Assembly: GCF_007475365.1 (NCBI RefSeq)
Contig: NZ_CP034442.1
Coordinates: forward strand, 620,001-684,000
DNA: 64,000 nucleotides
Direction of reading: 5' to 3'
Origin: Streptococcus oralis subsp. dentisani
GTDB taxonomy: Bacteria > Bacillota > Bacilli > Lactobacillales > Streptococcaceae
This document shows, piece after piece, positions 31,942 to 40,817 of this stretch (positions are counted from its first letter, which is position 1; the number at the start of each line of letters is the position of its first letter). Position numbers and translations under genes: made by a program. Below the pieces are notes generated by a model. It was not told where the DNA came from. It saw only the letters and a program-made list of their open reading frames with translations, and made no database searches.

Positions 31942-33511
31942 ATTTGCGTTTTTTCTTCGCTTTCTTCATTTTGTTAGCCATGCGTTTCATGGACTGTTTC
32001 ATGGCAAATTCACCGATTTTACCTTTGAGACCTCCACCGAACATCTGGCTCATATCTGGCATTCCTGCTCCTCCAAGAGCTGACAAGTCAGGCATACCAC
32101 CTTGCCCCATCATGCCTTCAAGGGCAGACATATCCATGCCTCCCATATTTGGCATATTCTTAGGGAGGTTATTTGGATTGATTCCCATTTGTTTCATCAT
32201 CTTGTTCATATCTCCAGACATGACACCTTGCATGAGCTGTTTGGCCTGGTTAAAGTCCTTGATGAATTTATTCACTTCGATAAAAGTATTTCCAGATCCA
32301 GCAGCAATACGACGACGACGACTTGGATTTAACAAATCAGGATTTTCACGTTCTTCAGGTGTCATCGAAGACACGATGGCACGTTTGCGCGCAATCTGGC
32401 GCTCATCCACCTTCATATTTTGAAGGGCTGGATTGTTGGCCATACCTGGAATCATCTTAAGCAAATCTTCCATTGGCCCCATGTTTTGCACCTGATCCAA
32501 TTGATCGATGAAATCATTGAAATCAAAGGTGTTTTCGCGCATCTTCTCAGCCATTTCAAGGGCTTTTTGCTCATCGTATTCTTGAGAAGCTTTCTCAATA
32601 AGAGTAAGCATATCCCCCATGCCAAGGATACGGCTAGACATACGATCTGGGTGGAAGGTTTCAATATCTGTAATCTTTTCACCCGTACCAGTGAACTTGA
32701 TTGGTTTTCCAGTAATGTGACGAACCGATAGGGCCGCACCTCCACGTGTATCCCCATCAATCTTAGTAAGGATGACACCAGTTACTTCTAACTGAGCATT
32801 GAACTCACGGGCAACATTGGCCGCTTCTTGACCAATCATGGCATCAACTACGAGCAGAATTTCATTTGGCTGAGCCAAAGCCTTAACGTCACGAAGCTCA
32901 TTCATGAGGAGTTCGTCAATCTGCAAACGCCCTGCGGTATCAATCAAGACATAGTCGTTGTGATTGGCTTGCGCTTGCTCCAAACCTTGACGAACAATCT
33001 CAACCGCTGGAACTTCAGTTCCAAGAGCAAACACTGGTACATCAATTTGCTGTCCAAGTGTTTTCAGCTGATCGATGGCAGCTGGACGATAGATATCCGC
33101 CGCAATCATCAATGGACGGGCATTTTCTTCCTTCTTGAGTTTGTTGGCTAGCTTACCGGCAAAGGTTGTTTTACCAGCCCCTTGCAAACCGACCATCATG
33201 ATAATCGTTGGAATCTTAGGTGACTTGATAATCTCAGCCGTATCAGAACCTAAAACAGCTGTCAGTTCCTCATCAACAATTTTGATAATCTGTTGGGCAG
33301 GATTGAGGGTATCAATGACCTCGTGTCCTACTGCACGTTCACGAACCTTCTTGATAAAGTCCTTTACAACAGGCAAGGCAACGTCGGCCTCCAGTAAGGC
33401 CAAGCGAATCTCTTTGGTCGCTTCTTGGACATCAGCCTCAGATATTTTTCCTTTTTTACGTAGATTTTTAAAGACGTTCTGTAAACGTTCTGTTAAACTT
33501 TCAAATGCCAT
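31940..33511 (-). CDS. ffh: Signal recognition particle protein Ffh
   Basis: The 523-residue SRP54 GTPase that targets nascent membrane proteins. The NG domain has GLQGAGKTTFAGKLA near 108, DTAGRLQ and TKIDGDTRGGAA. The methionine-rich M domain from about 325 binds SRP RNA and signal sequences. The C-terminal tail (about 445-523) is an unusually long Met/Gly/Pro-rich stretch (GMMGQGGMPDLSALGG) ending in a lysine cluster, as in other streptococci. It is co-transcribed after ylxM and a small unknown gene. AGGAG precedes the ATG. Confidence 0.97.
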   Translation of the reverse strand: MAFESLTERLQNVFKNLRKKGKISEADVQEATKEIRLALLEADVALPVVKDFIKKVRERAVGHEVIDTLNPAQQIIKIVDEELTAVLGSDTAEIIKSPKIPTIIMMVGLQGAGKTTFAGKLANKLKKEENARPLMIAADIYRPAAIDQLKTLGQQIDVPVFALGTEVPAVEIVRQGLEQAQANHNDYVLIDTAGRLQIDELLMNELRDVKALAQPNEILLVVDAMIGQEAANVAREFNAQLEVTGVILTKIDGDTRGGAALSVRHITGKPIKFTGTGEKITDIETFHPDRMSSRILGMGDMLTLIEKASQEYDEQKALEMAEKMRENTFDFNDFIDQLDQVQNMGPMEDLLKMIPGMANNPALQNMKVDERQIARKRAIVSSMTPEERENPDLLNPSRRRRIAAGSGNTFIEVNKFIKDFNQAKQLMQGVMSGDMNKMMKQMGINPNNLPKNMPNMGGMDMSALEGMMGQGGMPDLSALGGAGMPDMSQMFGGGLKGKIGEFAMKQSMKRMANKMKKAKKKRK

Positions 33512-33528
33512 TTTTTTCTCCTATTTAC

Positions 33529-33744
33529 TCAATTCAGTGGAAATCGTCCGAAATGTTGCAAACACTCAAGTTCTTCGGGTGTGATTTCTTTCATGATTTC
33601 ATTTGGATATCCCCAACAGCTAAAACCTATTTTCATAGCTTTGGAGATATCATTGGGCGAGATAATCTGTAGTCGAGTAGGAAATGGTTCCTCTGCGGCT
33701 AATAGTTTGCAAGGTAATCCTTGATAAATAACTAGACTGCCCAT
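33529..33744 (-). CDS. Small protein of unknown function between ylxM and ffh
   Basis: A 71-residue frame, MGSLVIYQGLPCKLLAAEEP to HFGRFPLN, starts two bases after the ylxM stop with GGGAG upstream, and ends 17 bases before ffh. The tight spacing and good ribosome site make it a real gene. It has no membrane helix or signal peptide, and no family is recognised; a small beta-rich cytoplasmic fold is plausible. Its operon position suggests a link to YlxM/SRP, but this may be chance. Confidence 0.65.
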   Translation of the reverse strand: MGSLVIYQGLPCKLLAAEEPFPTRLQIISPNDISKAMKIGFSCWGYPNEIMKEITPEELECLQHFGRFPLN

Positions 33745-33746
33745 GA

Positions 33747-34079
33747 TTACTCCCGATTGTCAATACTTGTTAAAATTTCTATCTGCGCCTGCAGAAATTC
33801 ATCCTTGGGATAACGCTCTAAGATCTGGTCAAAAATCTGACTGCGAACAATGTAGTCCGAGTACATGTGCAGTTTCATCTCATAATCTTCTAGAATCTTT
33901 TCTGTCCGCTTGATATTATCATAAACAGCCTGACGACTGACACCAAACTCTTCAGCAATCTCAGCAAGACTGTAGTCATCTGCATAATAAAGCTCAATAT
34001 AGTTCATCTGCTTGTCCGTCAAGAGCGCGGCATAAAATTCAAAAAGTGCATTCATGCGATTGGTTTTTTCGATTTCCAT
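33747..34079 (-). CDS. ylxM: YlxM/p13-family HTH protein
   Basis: A 110-residue protein of the UPF0122 family. It has a sigma-like helix-turn-helix ([20 protein letters not shown], about 38-57) and helical flanks. Members are encoded before ffh in Firmicutes and are reported to influence SRP function. It is the first gene of the ylxM-unknown-ffh operon. Only AAAGG, too close to the ATG, is visible as a ribosome site, so initiation may be unusual. Confidence 0.92.
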   Translation of the reverse strand: MEIEKTNRMNALFEFYAALLTDKQMNYIELYYADDYSLAEIAEEFGVSRQAVYDNIKRTEKILEDYEMKLHMYSDYIVRSQIFDQILERYPKDEFLQAQIEILTSIDNRE

Positions 34080-34103
34080 AACCTTTATTATACCAAAAAA
34101 ACG

Positions 34104-34132
34104 ATTATACTGCTAGAGTGGAGACACTTCAA
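34104..34132 (-). promoter_or_regulatory. Promoter of the ylxM-ffh operon
   Basis: On the minus strand TTGAAG, a 17-base spacer and TATAAT are visible. A second TGGTATAAT at 34087-34095 would start transcription at the ylxM ATG itself. Confidence 0.62.
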
Positions 34133-34143
34133 ATAGAGCAAGA

Positions 34144-34177
34144 AGAAAAAAAGAACCTTGCAAAGCAAGATTCTTTT
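34144..34177 (-). terminator. Intrinsic terminator of tuf
   Basis: On the minus strand AAAAGAATCTTGC pairs with GCAAGGTTCTTTT around TTT, followed by further T. Confidence 0.85.
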
Positions 34178-34220
34178 AGTGTCTGACTTAAATAATTGTT
34201 CTTCTGGGAACTAAATCGAA

Positions 34221-35417
<1,197 letters not shown>

Positions 35418-35488
35418 TTGAGTAAAAGCCTCCAATAAAATATATTTTATAGATAGACAGTAGGCAATACAGTCTAACTTTCCTTACT

Positions 35489-35516
35489 ATTTTATCAAAT
35501 TTCAGCTAAATTGCAA
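35489..35516 (-). promoter_or_regulatory. Promoter of tuf
   Basis: TTGCAA, a 16-base spacer and a TGA-extended TAAAAT are visible, giving a leader of about 65 bases. Confidence 0.68.
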
Positions 35517-35631
35517 GTGTTTTACACACATTTTGTGAATTATTCTAAATCTCATAATTTCCCATTCTTTTCCTTCTCCAACAGAATCATTTAAAACACT
35601 TTTGACCAGTCTAACCTCAAGTCTTTTTATC

Positions 35632-35657
35632 AAAAAAATCAGGTCTCCCTGATTTTT
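35632..35657 (-). terminator. Terminator after the second AI-2E-family gene
   Basis: On the minus strand AAAAATCAGG pairs with CCTGATTTTT around GAGA. It overlaps the stop codon. Confidence 0.8.
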
Positions 35658-36771
35658 AGATTGATTCTGATTTTTCCAGTTCTTTTTCTTTGGCTTCTTT
35701 ATGATTTTCATATAATTTCGCCAAGAACTTAGTAATTTCTTTTAGGATAGAATATGTTGGCACTGCTACAATCATTCCGATAACACCATAAATATTGCTA
35801 GAAAGTAAGAGAAGGACCAGAATGGTGATTGGATGAACCTTCATAACCCCTCCAACGATACGAGGGTAGAGGATATTCCCATCCACCTGTTGGATAATCA
35901 GCATATAAATTACTGCAATGAGAACTCTGTGCGGATCAGTAAAGACATTGGCAATAATCATAGGAATCAGACCGATACTTGGTCCAACATAAGGAATCAG
36001 ATTTGCCAAACCAGAAAAAATAGCAAAGACTAGAGCATATTTCAACCCTATCGTACTGTATCCAATATAAGCCAAACATCCGATAATAACAGCATCAATC
36101 GCAATCCCACTGATATAACGTGCGATAGTGGCGTTCAGATTCTTCAAGAGACTGGAGAAGTTTAATTTATCATGTTTTAGGATTGTTCGTTCCAACATCG
36201 GAAGGAATTTATGACCATCAAGCAAGAAATAAATCAAAAAGACTGGTGTCATAATGAGAATCAAAACTGTACTAAACAAGGCTGAAAGAACGCTGCCTAA
36301 ACTATTGCTCACACTGTTGAGAATATTTTGTAAAATATCAACGTAAGATAAATTCAACTGTTGAATGGTTTTTTGAATATCAATATTTTGAAAGATTGGA
36401 TTCATTGATAAATCATATATCAAATCTTGCAAGCGGCTATAGATATTCTGGCTAGAAATAATCAAGCTTGTCAACTGATTGATCAAAATCGGTAGCAAGT
36501 AGACTACCCCTACTACTATTGTACCAATCAAGGCACAAAGAGTGATGAGCACACCTATCAAACGATTGACTTTACATTTCTTTTCTAGAAATGTTACGAT
36601 GGGATTTGTCAGGTAATAGAAAAATCCTCCGAGCAAAAATGGAATCATAATGGTATTAGCTACCATCACAAAAGGTGTGACAATCGCTCCCATCTCTCTC
36701 CAAAGGTAGAAAATAAGAGTTAATAGTAAAATTTCAGCTGTCCAAAAAAATAACTTGTTTCTACGGAACAT
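35656..36771 (-). CDS. AI-2E family transporter (UPF0118), second paralogue
   Basis: A 371-residue polytopic membrane protein with the same architecture as the protein at 11.9-13.1 kb: N-terminal helix pair, central amphipathic region and C-terminal bundle containing SGLANLIPYVGPSIGLIPMI. It ends with a lysine- and glutamate-rich tail. Sequence identity to the paralogue looks moderate, so they probably diverged long ago. Substrate unknown. AAGGAGG precedes the ATG. It is monocistronic and divergent from dacA. Confidence 0.85.
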   Translation of the reverse strand: MFRRNKLFFWTAEILLLTLIFYLWREMGAIVTPFVMVANTIMIPFLLGGFFYYLTNPIVTFLEKKCKVNRLIGVLITLCALIGTIVVGVVYLLPILINQLTSLIISSQNIYSRLQDLIYDLSMNPIFQNIDIQKTIQQLNLSYVDILQNILNSVSNSLGSVLSALFSTVLILIMTPVFLIYFLLDGHKFLPMLERTILKHDKLNFSSLLKNLNATIARYISGIAIDAVIIGCLAYIGYSTIGLKYALVFAIFSGLANLIPYVGPSIGLIPMIIANVFTDPHRVLIAVIYMLIIQQVDGNILYPRIVGGVMKVHPITILVLLLLSSNIYGVIGMIVAVPTYSILKEITKFLAKLYENHKEAKEKELEKSESI

Positions 36772-36789
36772 AGGCGCCTCCTTCTTTCT

Positions 36790-36798
36790 ATTTTACCA
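36790..36798 (-). promoter_or_regulatory. Extended -10 promoter of the AI-2E-family gene
   Basis: The minus strand reads TGGTAAAAT 19 bases upstream of the ATG. Confidence 0.5.
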
Positions 36799-36857
36799 TA
36801 ATTCTTCAAAAAGATAAGATGGCTTTGCTATAAAAACGAGAATATTTTTTCGCTTTG

Positions 36858-36866
36858 TGATAGAAT
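36858..36866 (+). promoter_or_regulatory. Extended -10 promoter of dacA
   Basis: TGATAGAAT (the same hexamer context as the guaA promoter) ends nine bases before the dacA ATG, so the expected transcript start is within a few bases of the start codon. Confidence 0.5.
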
Positions 36867-36875
36867 AAAACTACT

Positions 36876-38120
36876 ATGAAGAAAATAATTTTAACCTTAC
36901 TAACTCTTATCATTTTTGGTACAGCCATCCCCACTGTATCTGCGCAAGATTTTGACGTTGCTGCTAAACATGCCATTGCTGTCGAGGCTACAACTGGAAA
37001 AATCCTCTACGAGAAAGATGCAAATCAGCCTGTAGAAATTGCTTCTATCACCAAGATTCTCACTGTCTACCTAGTCTATGAAGCCTTGGAACAAGGAACC
37101 ATCAGTCTGTCTACACCCGTTGATATTTCGGACTATCCTTACAAACTTACAACTAATTCTGAGGCGAGTAACGTCCCTATGGAAGCGCGCAAGTATACAG
37201 TGGAACAATTATTGGAAGCAACTCTAGTATCAAGTGCCAATAGTGCAGCCATTGCTCTTGCTGAAAAAATTGCTGGTTCAGAGAAAGACTTCGTTGACAA
37301 GATGAGGGCGAAACTTCTTGAATGGGGTATCCAAGATGCTACTATTGTCAATACTACTGGACTTAATAACGAAACACTGGGAAATAATATCTATCCTGGT
37401 TCTAAAAAGGATGAGGAAAACAAACTAAGTGCTTACGATGTTGCAATCATCGCTCGAAACCTCATCAGAGATTACCCTCAAGTTTTAGAAATCACCAAGA
37501 AATCTTCATCAACATTTGCTGGTATGGAAATTCACTCTACTAACTATATGTTGGAAGGGATGCCAGCATATCGAGGTGGAGTTGATGGGCTCAAAACTGG
37601 TACAACAGACAAGGCGGGAGCTTCTTTCGTTGGAACAACTACCGAAAAAGGTATGCGAATTATCACAGTTGTCTTAAACGCTGACCAGCAAAACAGTAAT
37701 CCTTACGCTCGCTTTACTGCTACTTCTTCTCTTTTGGACTATATAACATCTAATTATGCTCTCAAAACGATTGTCCAGAAGGGAGAGGCCTACAAAGATA
37801 GCAAAGTTTCTGTACTTGATGGGAAGGAAGATACCGTAACTGCTGTTGCTAAATCTGATATCACTGTCATACAACGATTGGGAAGTCGAGCATCATCAAG
37901 CCTGCAGTTTACTCCAAAAACCAAGGCCGAGACAGCGCCACTAGAAGCTGAAACTGTTGTTGGTCATCTAACCTATGATGACCAAGATTTGGTCGGTCAA
38001 GGTTATCTCACTTCTGAAAAACCTTCTTTTGAAATGGTCGCTGAAAAGAAAATTGAAAAAGCCTTCTTCTTAAAAGTTTGGTGGAATCAATTTATCCGCT
38101 TTATCAATGAAAAACTATAA
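36876..38120 (+). CDS. dacA: D-alanyl-D-alanine carboxypeptidase (PBP3/DacA)
   Basis: A 414-residue low-molecular-weight penicillin-binding protein that trims the terminal D-Ala of peptidoglycan stem peptides and so controls cross-linking. The signal peptide ends at VSA-Q (about residue 23). Catalytic motifs are S57-I-T-K60, S120-A-N122 and K240-T-G-T. A beta-rich C-terminal domain and a final amphipathic helix (about 385-414, FFLKVWWNQFIRFINEKL) attach it to the membrane surface. No Shine-Dalgarno sequence precedes the ATG. It is monocistronic. Confidence 0.96.
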   Translation: MKKIILTLLTLIIFGTAIPTVSAQDFDVAAKHAIAVEATTGKILYEKDANQPVEIASITKILTVYLVYEALEQGTISLSTPVDISDYPYKLTTNSEASNVPMEARKYTVEQLLEATLVSSANSAAIALAEKIAGSEKDFVDKMRAKLLEWGIQDATIVNTTGLNNETLGNNIYPGSKKDEENKLSAYDVAIIARNLIRDYPQVLEITKKSSSTFAGMEIHSTNYMLEGMPAYRGGVDGLKTGTTDKAGASFVGTTTEKGMRIITVVLNADQQNSNPYARFTATSSLLDYITSNYALKTIVQKGEAYKDSKVSVLDGKEDTVTAVAKSDITVIQRLGSRASSSLQFTPKTKAETAPLEAETVVGHLTYDDQDLVGQGYLTSEKPSFEMVAEKKIEKAFFLKVWWNQFIRFINEKL

Positions 38121-38147
38121 AAAATCGCGAAGAATCGCGATTTTTTC
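38118..38147. terminator. Bidirectional terminator between dacA and etrx2
   Basis: AAAAATCGCGA and TCGCGATTTTT pair around AGAA, with A and T tracts on the two sides. Confidence 0.88.
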
Positions 38148-38153
38148 TTTATT

Positions 38154-38699
38154 TTATTTCATTTCTTTAAATGCTGCTTCCGCATCTGCATTGCTAATAG
38201 CTCCAAATTGGATTTTTCCGATTTTTCCTTGGCTGTCAATTAAGTATTCTGTTGGAATACTACGAATTTGGTAGGCTTGGAAGGTAGTTGCTTGCGTATC
38301 ATATAAAACTGGTATATCCTTGTAGCCTTGTTCTTGGTACCATTTTGGAAAGTCTTGAACTGTTTTTTCACCTTGTAGACCTGGTGCAACGACACTTAGG
38401 ATTTCAAAGTCTCGATCTTGTTTTGCAGCTAATTCCATCAACTCGGGCATACTCTTTCGACAAGGTCCACACCAAGAAGCCCAGAATTTTAAATAGACCT
38501 TTTTCCCTTTATAGTCCGATAGTTTCACTTCTTTGCCATCCATAGACTGCAAGGTGAAGTCTGGCGCATCCTTACCGACCGCGATTTGCTGTACAGTAGA
38601 CTGTTTAGGATTTTCCGTTTGTTTGGTTTCTTTTTCACCACAGGCAATCAACAAGAATAGAGACATGAGGCTCAATCCAGCAAAAATAACTTTTTTCAT
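38154..38699 (-). CDS. Extracellular thioredoxin-fold lipoprotein Etrx2-like (TlpA family)
   Basis: A 181-residue lipoprotein (lipobox LLIAC, Cys20) with a TlpA/AhpC-TSA thioredoxin domain. The redox motif is WASWCGPCRK with Cys77 and Cys80; the cis-Pro region is RSIPTEYLID. In pneumococcus two such proteins pass electrons from CcdA to surface methionine sulfoxide reductases. This copy is followed by no msrAB gene, which corresponds to the pneumococcal etrx2-ccdA2 pair. It lies 12 bases after ccdA2. AAAGGAG precedes the start. Confidence 0.9.
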   Translation of the reverse strand: MKKVIFAGLSLMSLFLLIACGEKETKQTENPKQSTVQQIAVGKDAPDFTLQSMDGKEVKLSDYKGKKVYLKFWASWCGPCRKSMPELMELAAKQDRDFEILSVVAPGLQGEKTVQDFPKWYQEQGYKDIPVLYDTQATTFQAYQIRSIPTEYLIDSQGKIGKIQFGAISNADAEAAFKEMK

Positions 38700-38711
38700 C
38701 TTTTTCTCCTT

Positions 38712-39419
38712 TTATCCAAGAATTCCTGACAAGGCATTTAACTGCCCTAGCATTAATAATAATCCCATCAAAATAATCAAAGCTCCCCCGATTTTCTTTA
38801 GTAGGATCATATGGGGTTTTAATTTGCTAAAATAGGGCATGATCCATCCCGAAGCCAAGGCCAGAACAAGGAAAGGTAGAGCCATTCCCAATGTGTACAC
38901 TAAGGTTAGTATAGCTCCTTGCCAAGCACCATTCCCTCCTGAAGCTGCAAGAGCCAAGACCGAACTCAAAACTGGTCCGATACAAGGGGTCCAACCAAAA
39001 CTAAAGGTTATCCCAAGCAAAAAGGCTGATAGATAGTGATTTGACTTTGATTGTTTGAAGGTGACTGTCTTTTGAACTTCCAGTTTATTGAAATGCAAGA
39101 TTTCCATCTGGTGAAGCCCTAAAAGAATAATGACTGTCCCCATAGCATAACGAAACCAGTCTGCATAGAGCATGTGCCCTAGGAATCCAGCTCCAAATCC
39201 CAAAATAAAGAAAATGAGGGAGATTCCTGCAATAAAGCACAAGGTCCGAATTAAGCCTGACCAGGCGACGTCTCTTCCCAAAAAGCGAAAACTTTTCGAA
39301 TTTCCGTGATCATCCAGTAAAATACCAGCATAGACTGGCAGCAAAGGGAAGATACAGGGTGAAAAAAAGGACAAAACACCAGCTAAAAAAACGGACACTA
39401 GAAATATAATCGACTCCAA
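38712..39419 (-). CDS. ccdA2: CcdA2-like thiol-disulfide electron carrier
   Basis: A 235-residue membrane protein of the CcdA/DsbD family with six helices. The two redox cysteines lie in FFSPCIFPLLPVY (helix 1) and FGWTPCIGPVL (helix 4). It moves electrons from cytoplasmic thioredoxin to Etrx2. I place the start at the TTG at 39419, giving MESIIFLVSVFLAG, which aligns with the start of the paralogue at 46401, and GTAGG lies about seven bases upstream. A GTG six codons earlier is possible but lacks a ribosome site. Confidence 0.88.
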   Translation of the reverse strand: MESIIFLVSVFLAGVLSFFSPCIFPLLPVYAGILLDDHGNSKSFRFLGRDVAWSGLIRTLCFIAGISLIFFILGFGAGFLGHMLYADWFRYAMGTVIILLGLHQMEILHFNKLEVQKTVTFKQSKSNHYLSAFLLGITFSFGWTPCIGPVLSSVLALAASGGNGAWQGAILTLVYTLGMALPFLVLALASGWIMPYFSKLKPHMILLKKIGGALIILMGLLLMLGQLNALSGILG

Positions 39420-39516
39420 CGAATTACCTACTTTCACAAAATTCTAATCTTATTTTACTACAAAAGAAAAAATTTGTGACAACTTTGCTACGCTTGTCTA
39501 TTTTATCTAAACTTAA

Positions 39517-39540
39517 CACAAAAAAAGGAGCTAAGCTCCT
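39517..39540 (-). terminator. Intrinsic terminator upstream of ccdA2
   Basis: On the minus strand AGGAGC-TTA-GCTCCT is followed by seven T. It would stop minus-strand transcripts coming from the pabB scar. Confidence 0.75.
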
Positions 39541-39546
39541 CAGATT

Positions 39547-39873
39547 GAAGACAAAGTCCTTAGACTACAAATTTCTAAGGGCTTTTCTTTGTGTAAAGTC
39601 GTATAATAGAGGTAAGAAAAGTTGTGAGGTATTTCCTATGTTTCACAAAGAAAATCTCGAATATAACCGCAATCAAGTTGGTTTTTACACGCTAGATGAA
39701 CTCGTTCCGCAAGCCCATTTTCTTCGTCAGGTTGAGCAAGTGATCGATTTTTCCTTCATCTATGACTTAGTCGCAGATACTTATTCTGAAGATAAAGGTC
39801 GTCCTAGTTTAGACCCTGTTATGCTGGTTAAAATCCCTCTCATCCAATGTTTCTACGGTATCCGTTCCATGCT
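39547..39873 (+). mobile_element. Left-end remnant of an IS1182-family insertion sequence
   Basis: The stretch includes an imperfect inverted repeat (AAAGTCCTTAG ... CTAAGGGCTTT), a TATAAT at 39602-39607, a ribosome site and the first third of the transposase gene. It ends abruptly where pabB sequence begins on the opposite strand. The right end of the element is missing. Confidence 0.7.
39638..39873 (+). pseudogene. IS1182-family transposase, 5' fragment
   Basis: The ATG at 39638 behind TGAGG opens MFHKENLEYNRNQVGFYTLD and continues to LVKIPLIQCFYGIRSM, the conserved N-terminal domain of IS1182-type transposases. After about 79 codons the frame leaves the family (LLVAFHLC...) because the rest is unrelated pabB DNA. 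The catalytic DDE domain is absent, so it cannot transpose. Confidence 0.85.
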
Positions 39874-40006
39874 CTTGGTAGCTTTCCACTTGTGCCAACA
39901 AGTCTGCCACTTCTGATAAATCTCTCGTTTTTAACTCTCTGATGGGCTGGGTAAAGGTGTATCTCTCACCCAAAGCCCTAAAATCAATCACTGTTTTTCT
40001 ATGCAT
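39872..40006 (-). pseudogene. pabB: pabB (aminodeoxychorismate synthase component I), 5' fragment
   Basis: From the ATG at 40006 the minus strand encodes about 45 residues, MHRKTVIDFRALGERYTF to AQVESYQE. From memory this matches the start of streptococcal PabB, which makes 4-amino-4-deoxychorismate for folate synthesis. The frame then runs into reversed transposase sequence (HGTDTVET...). The chorismate-binding domain (about 300 residues or more) is lost, so the protein is non-functional. The insertion and deletion apparently removed the rest of the gene and whatever followed it. Confidence 0.7.
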
Positions 40007-40012
40007 ATCCTA

Positions 40013-40021
40013 AGTATAGCA
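40013..40021 (-). promoter_or_regulatory. Extended -10 promoter of the pabB fragment
   Basis: The minus strand reads TGCTATACT, ending six bases before the ATG, which implies a leaderless or nearly leaderless transcript. Confidence 0.45.
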
Positions 40022-40075
40022 CAAAAAGGCCAACCTAGAACAGCTAAATCCAGCTTTGTTTATTGATTTCCATAA

Positions 40076-40183
40076 CTAAAAATCTTCTCTAAGTTGCTTT
40101 TTTCTATTTTTGGCAATTTCCATCAGATAGCCCACCTTCTTCTTGTAAAAGATGGTCTTGTTTGGAGTACTTTGCACAAGAAT
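40076..40183 (-). pseudogene. Short C-terminal gene fragment, unknown
   Basis: A 35-codon open stretch after an in-frame TGA reads ILVQSTPNKTIFYKKKVGYL and ends KKQLREDF. The basic, protein-like composition suggests the tail of a gene broken in the same rearrangement that truncated pabB. There is no start codon and no recognisable family. The remainder of 40007-40234 contains only the pabB promoter and a terminator. Confidence 0.3.
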
Positions 40184-40188
40184 TCAAC

Positions 40189-40227
40189 AAAAAAAGGAGA
40201 GTCTTGGTTTCTATACCCTTACTCTCC
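40189..40227 (-). terminator. Terminator after the P-loop kinase gene
   Basis: On the minus strand GGAGAGT pairs with ACTCTCC across an 18-base loop, followed by seven T. Confidence 0.7.
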
Positions 40228-40234
40228 ATGTCTT

Positions 40235-40762
40235 TTACTGTTCAGAAATTAAAAATTGATTTGAAGTTTTAATGATGTTTACCGTTTCCTTGATATCTAA
40301 ATCATCCGTGAATAGAAAATGATGTTTATCACTATTTTTAGCTAGAAACTCTTTTCTTGCTTGGATTGATAAATCGCCTGTTCTCTCAATTTCTTTTCGA
40401 GAAGAGTCTCTCTCTTTCAAGGTTTCTTCTTGAGCCATTAGGACACAATATTTTAGCTTAATTCGTTTTTCTTTTAAGAAGGCTGCAATTTTCTTCAGTT
40501 GCTCTTCAAATATGACATACTCTATCACAACAGTAATGCCACGATCCAAGAAATTATTGGTCAGACTGATGATATTATCCCAGAACAAATCCATGTAAAA
40601 TCTATCATCTTCCCAAGGAGCTACGAGACCTCCTTTAATCATTAAGTAAATCATATCCCCCTCTATCACTGCACTTTTGTCAAAAGAATAGGCCAACTCT
40701 TTGCTGACAGTGCTCTTTCCAACGCCTGGGGGCCCTGAAACGATATAAACACAATTTTCCAA
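40235..40762 (-). CDS. P-loop kinase/ATPase of the AAA_33 (zeta-toxin-like) group
   Basis: A protein of about 175 residues with VYIVSGPPGVGKSTVSKELA (P-loop), a substrate-site Asp in VIEGDMIYLMI, and a C-terminal arginine region ERDSSRKEIERTGD, as in small-molecule kinases. Its substrate is unknown. The start is ambiguous: an ATG at 40789 lacks a ribosome site, while a TTG at 40762 has AGAGG seven bases upstream and gives the usual short lead before the P-loop strand. I prefer the TTG. It stands alone between a decayed gene and the pabB scar, with no antitoxin-like partner visible. Confidence 0.7.
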   Translation of the reverse strand: MENCVYIVSGPPGVGKSTVSKELAYSFDKSAVIEGDMIYLMIKGGLVAPWEDDRFYMDLFWDNIISLTNNFLDRGITVVIEYVIFEEQLKKIAAFLKEKRIKLKYCVLMAQEETLKERDSSRKEIERTGDLSIQARKEFLAKNSDKHHFLFTDDLDIKETVNIIKTSNQFLISEQ

Positions 40763-40817
40763 CCTTATACCTCTACATACTTGAAACATCTCTAATTTAC
40801 GATAACTTTCAGCCCAC

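Noticed and set aside
31940..32200. The repetitive Met/Gly/Pro tail of Ffh as a tandem-repeat expansion
   Set aside because: Such tails are normal in streptococcal Ffh, and the units are not exact DNA repeats.
31878..32423. A 181-codon frame opposite the 3' end of ffh
   Set aside because: It mirrors the Met/Gly/Pro-rich tail of Ffh, has no ribosome site and starts inside the terminator region.
39476..39637. An N-terminal extension of the transposase fragment
   Set aside because: The extension crosses a terminator hairpin and the IS left end; family similarity begins at the ATG at 39638, which has its own ribosome site and -10.
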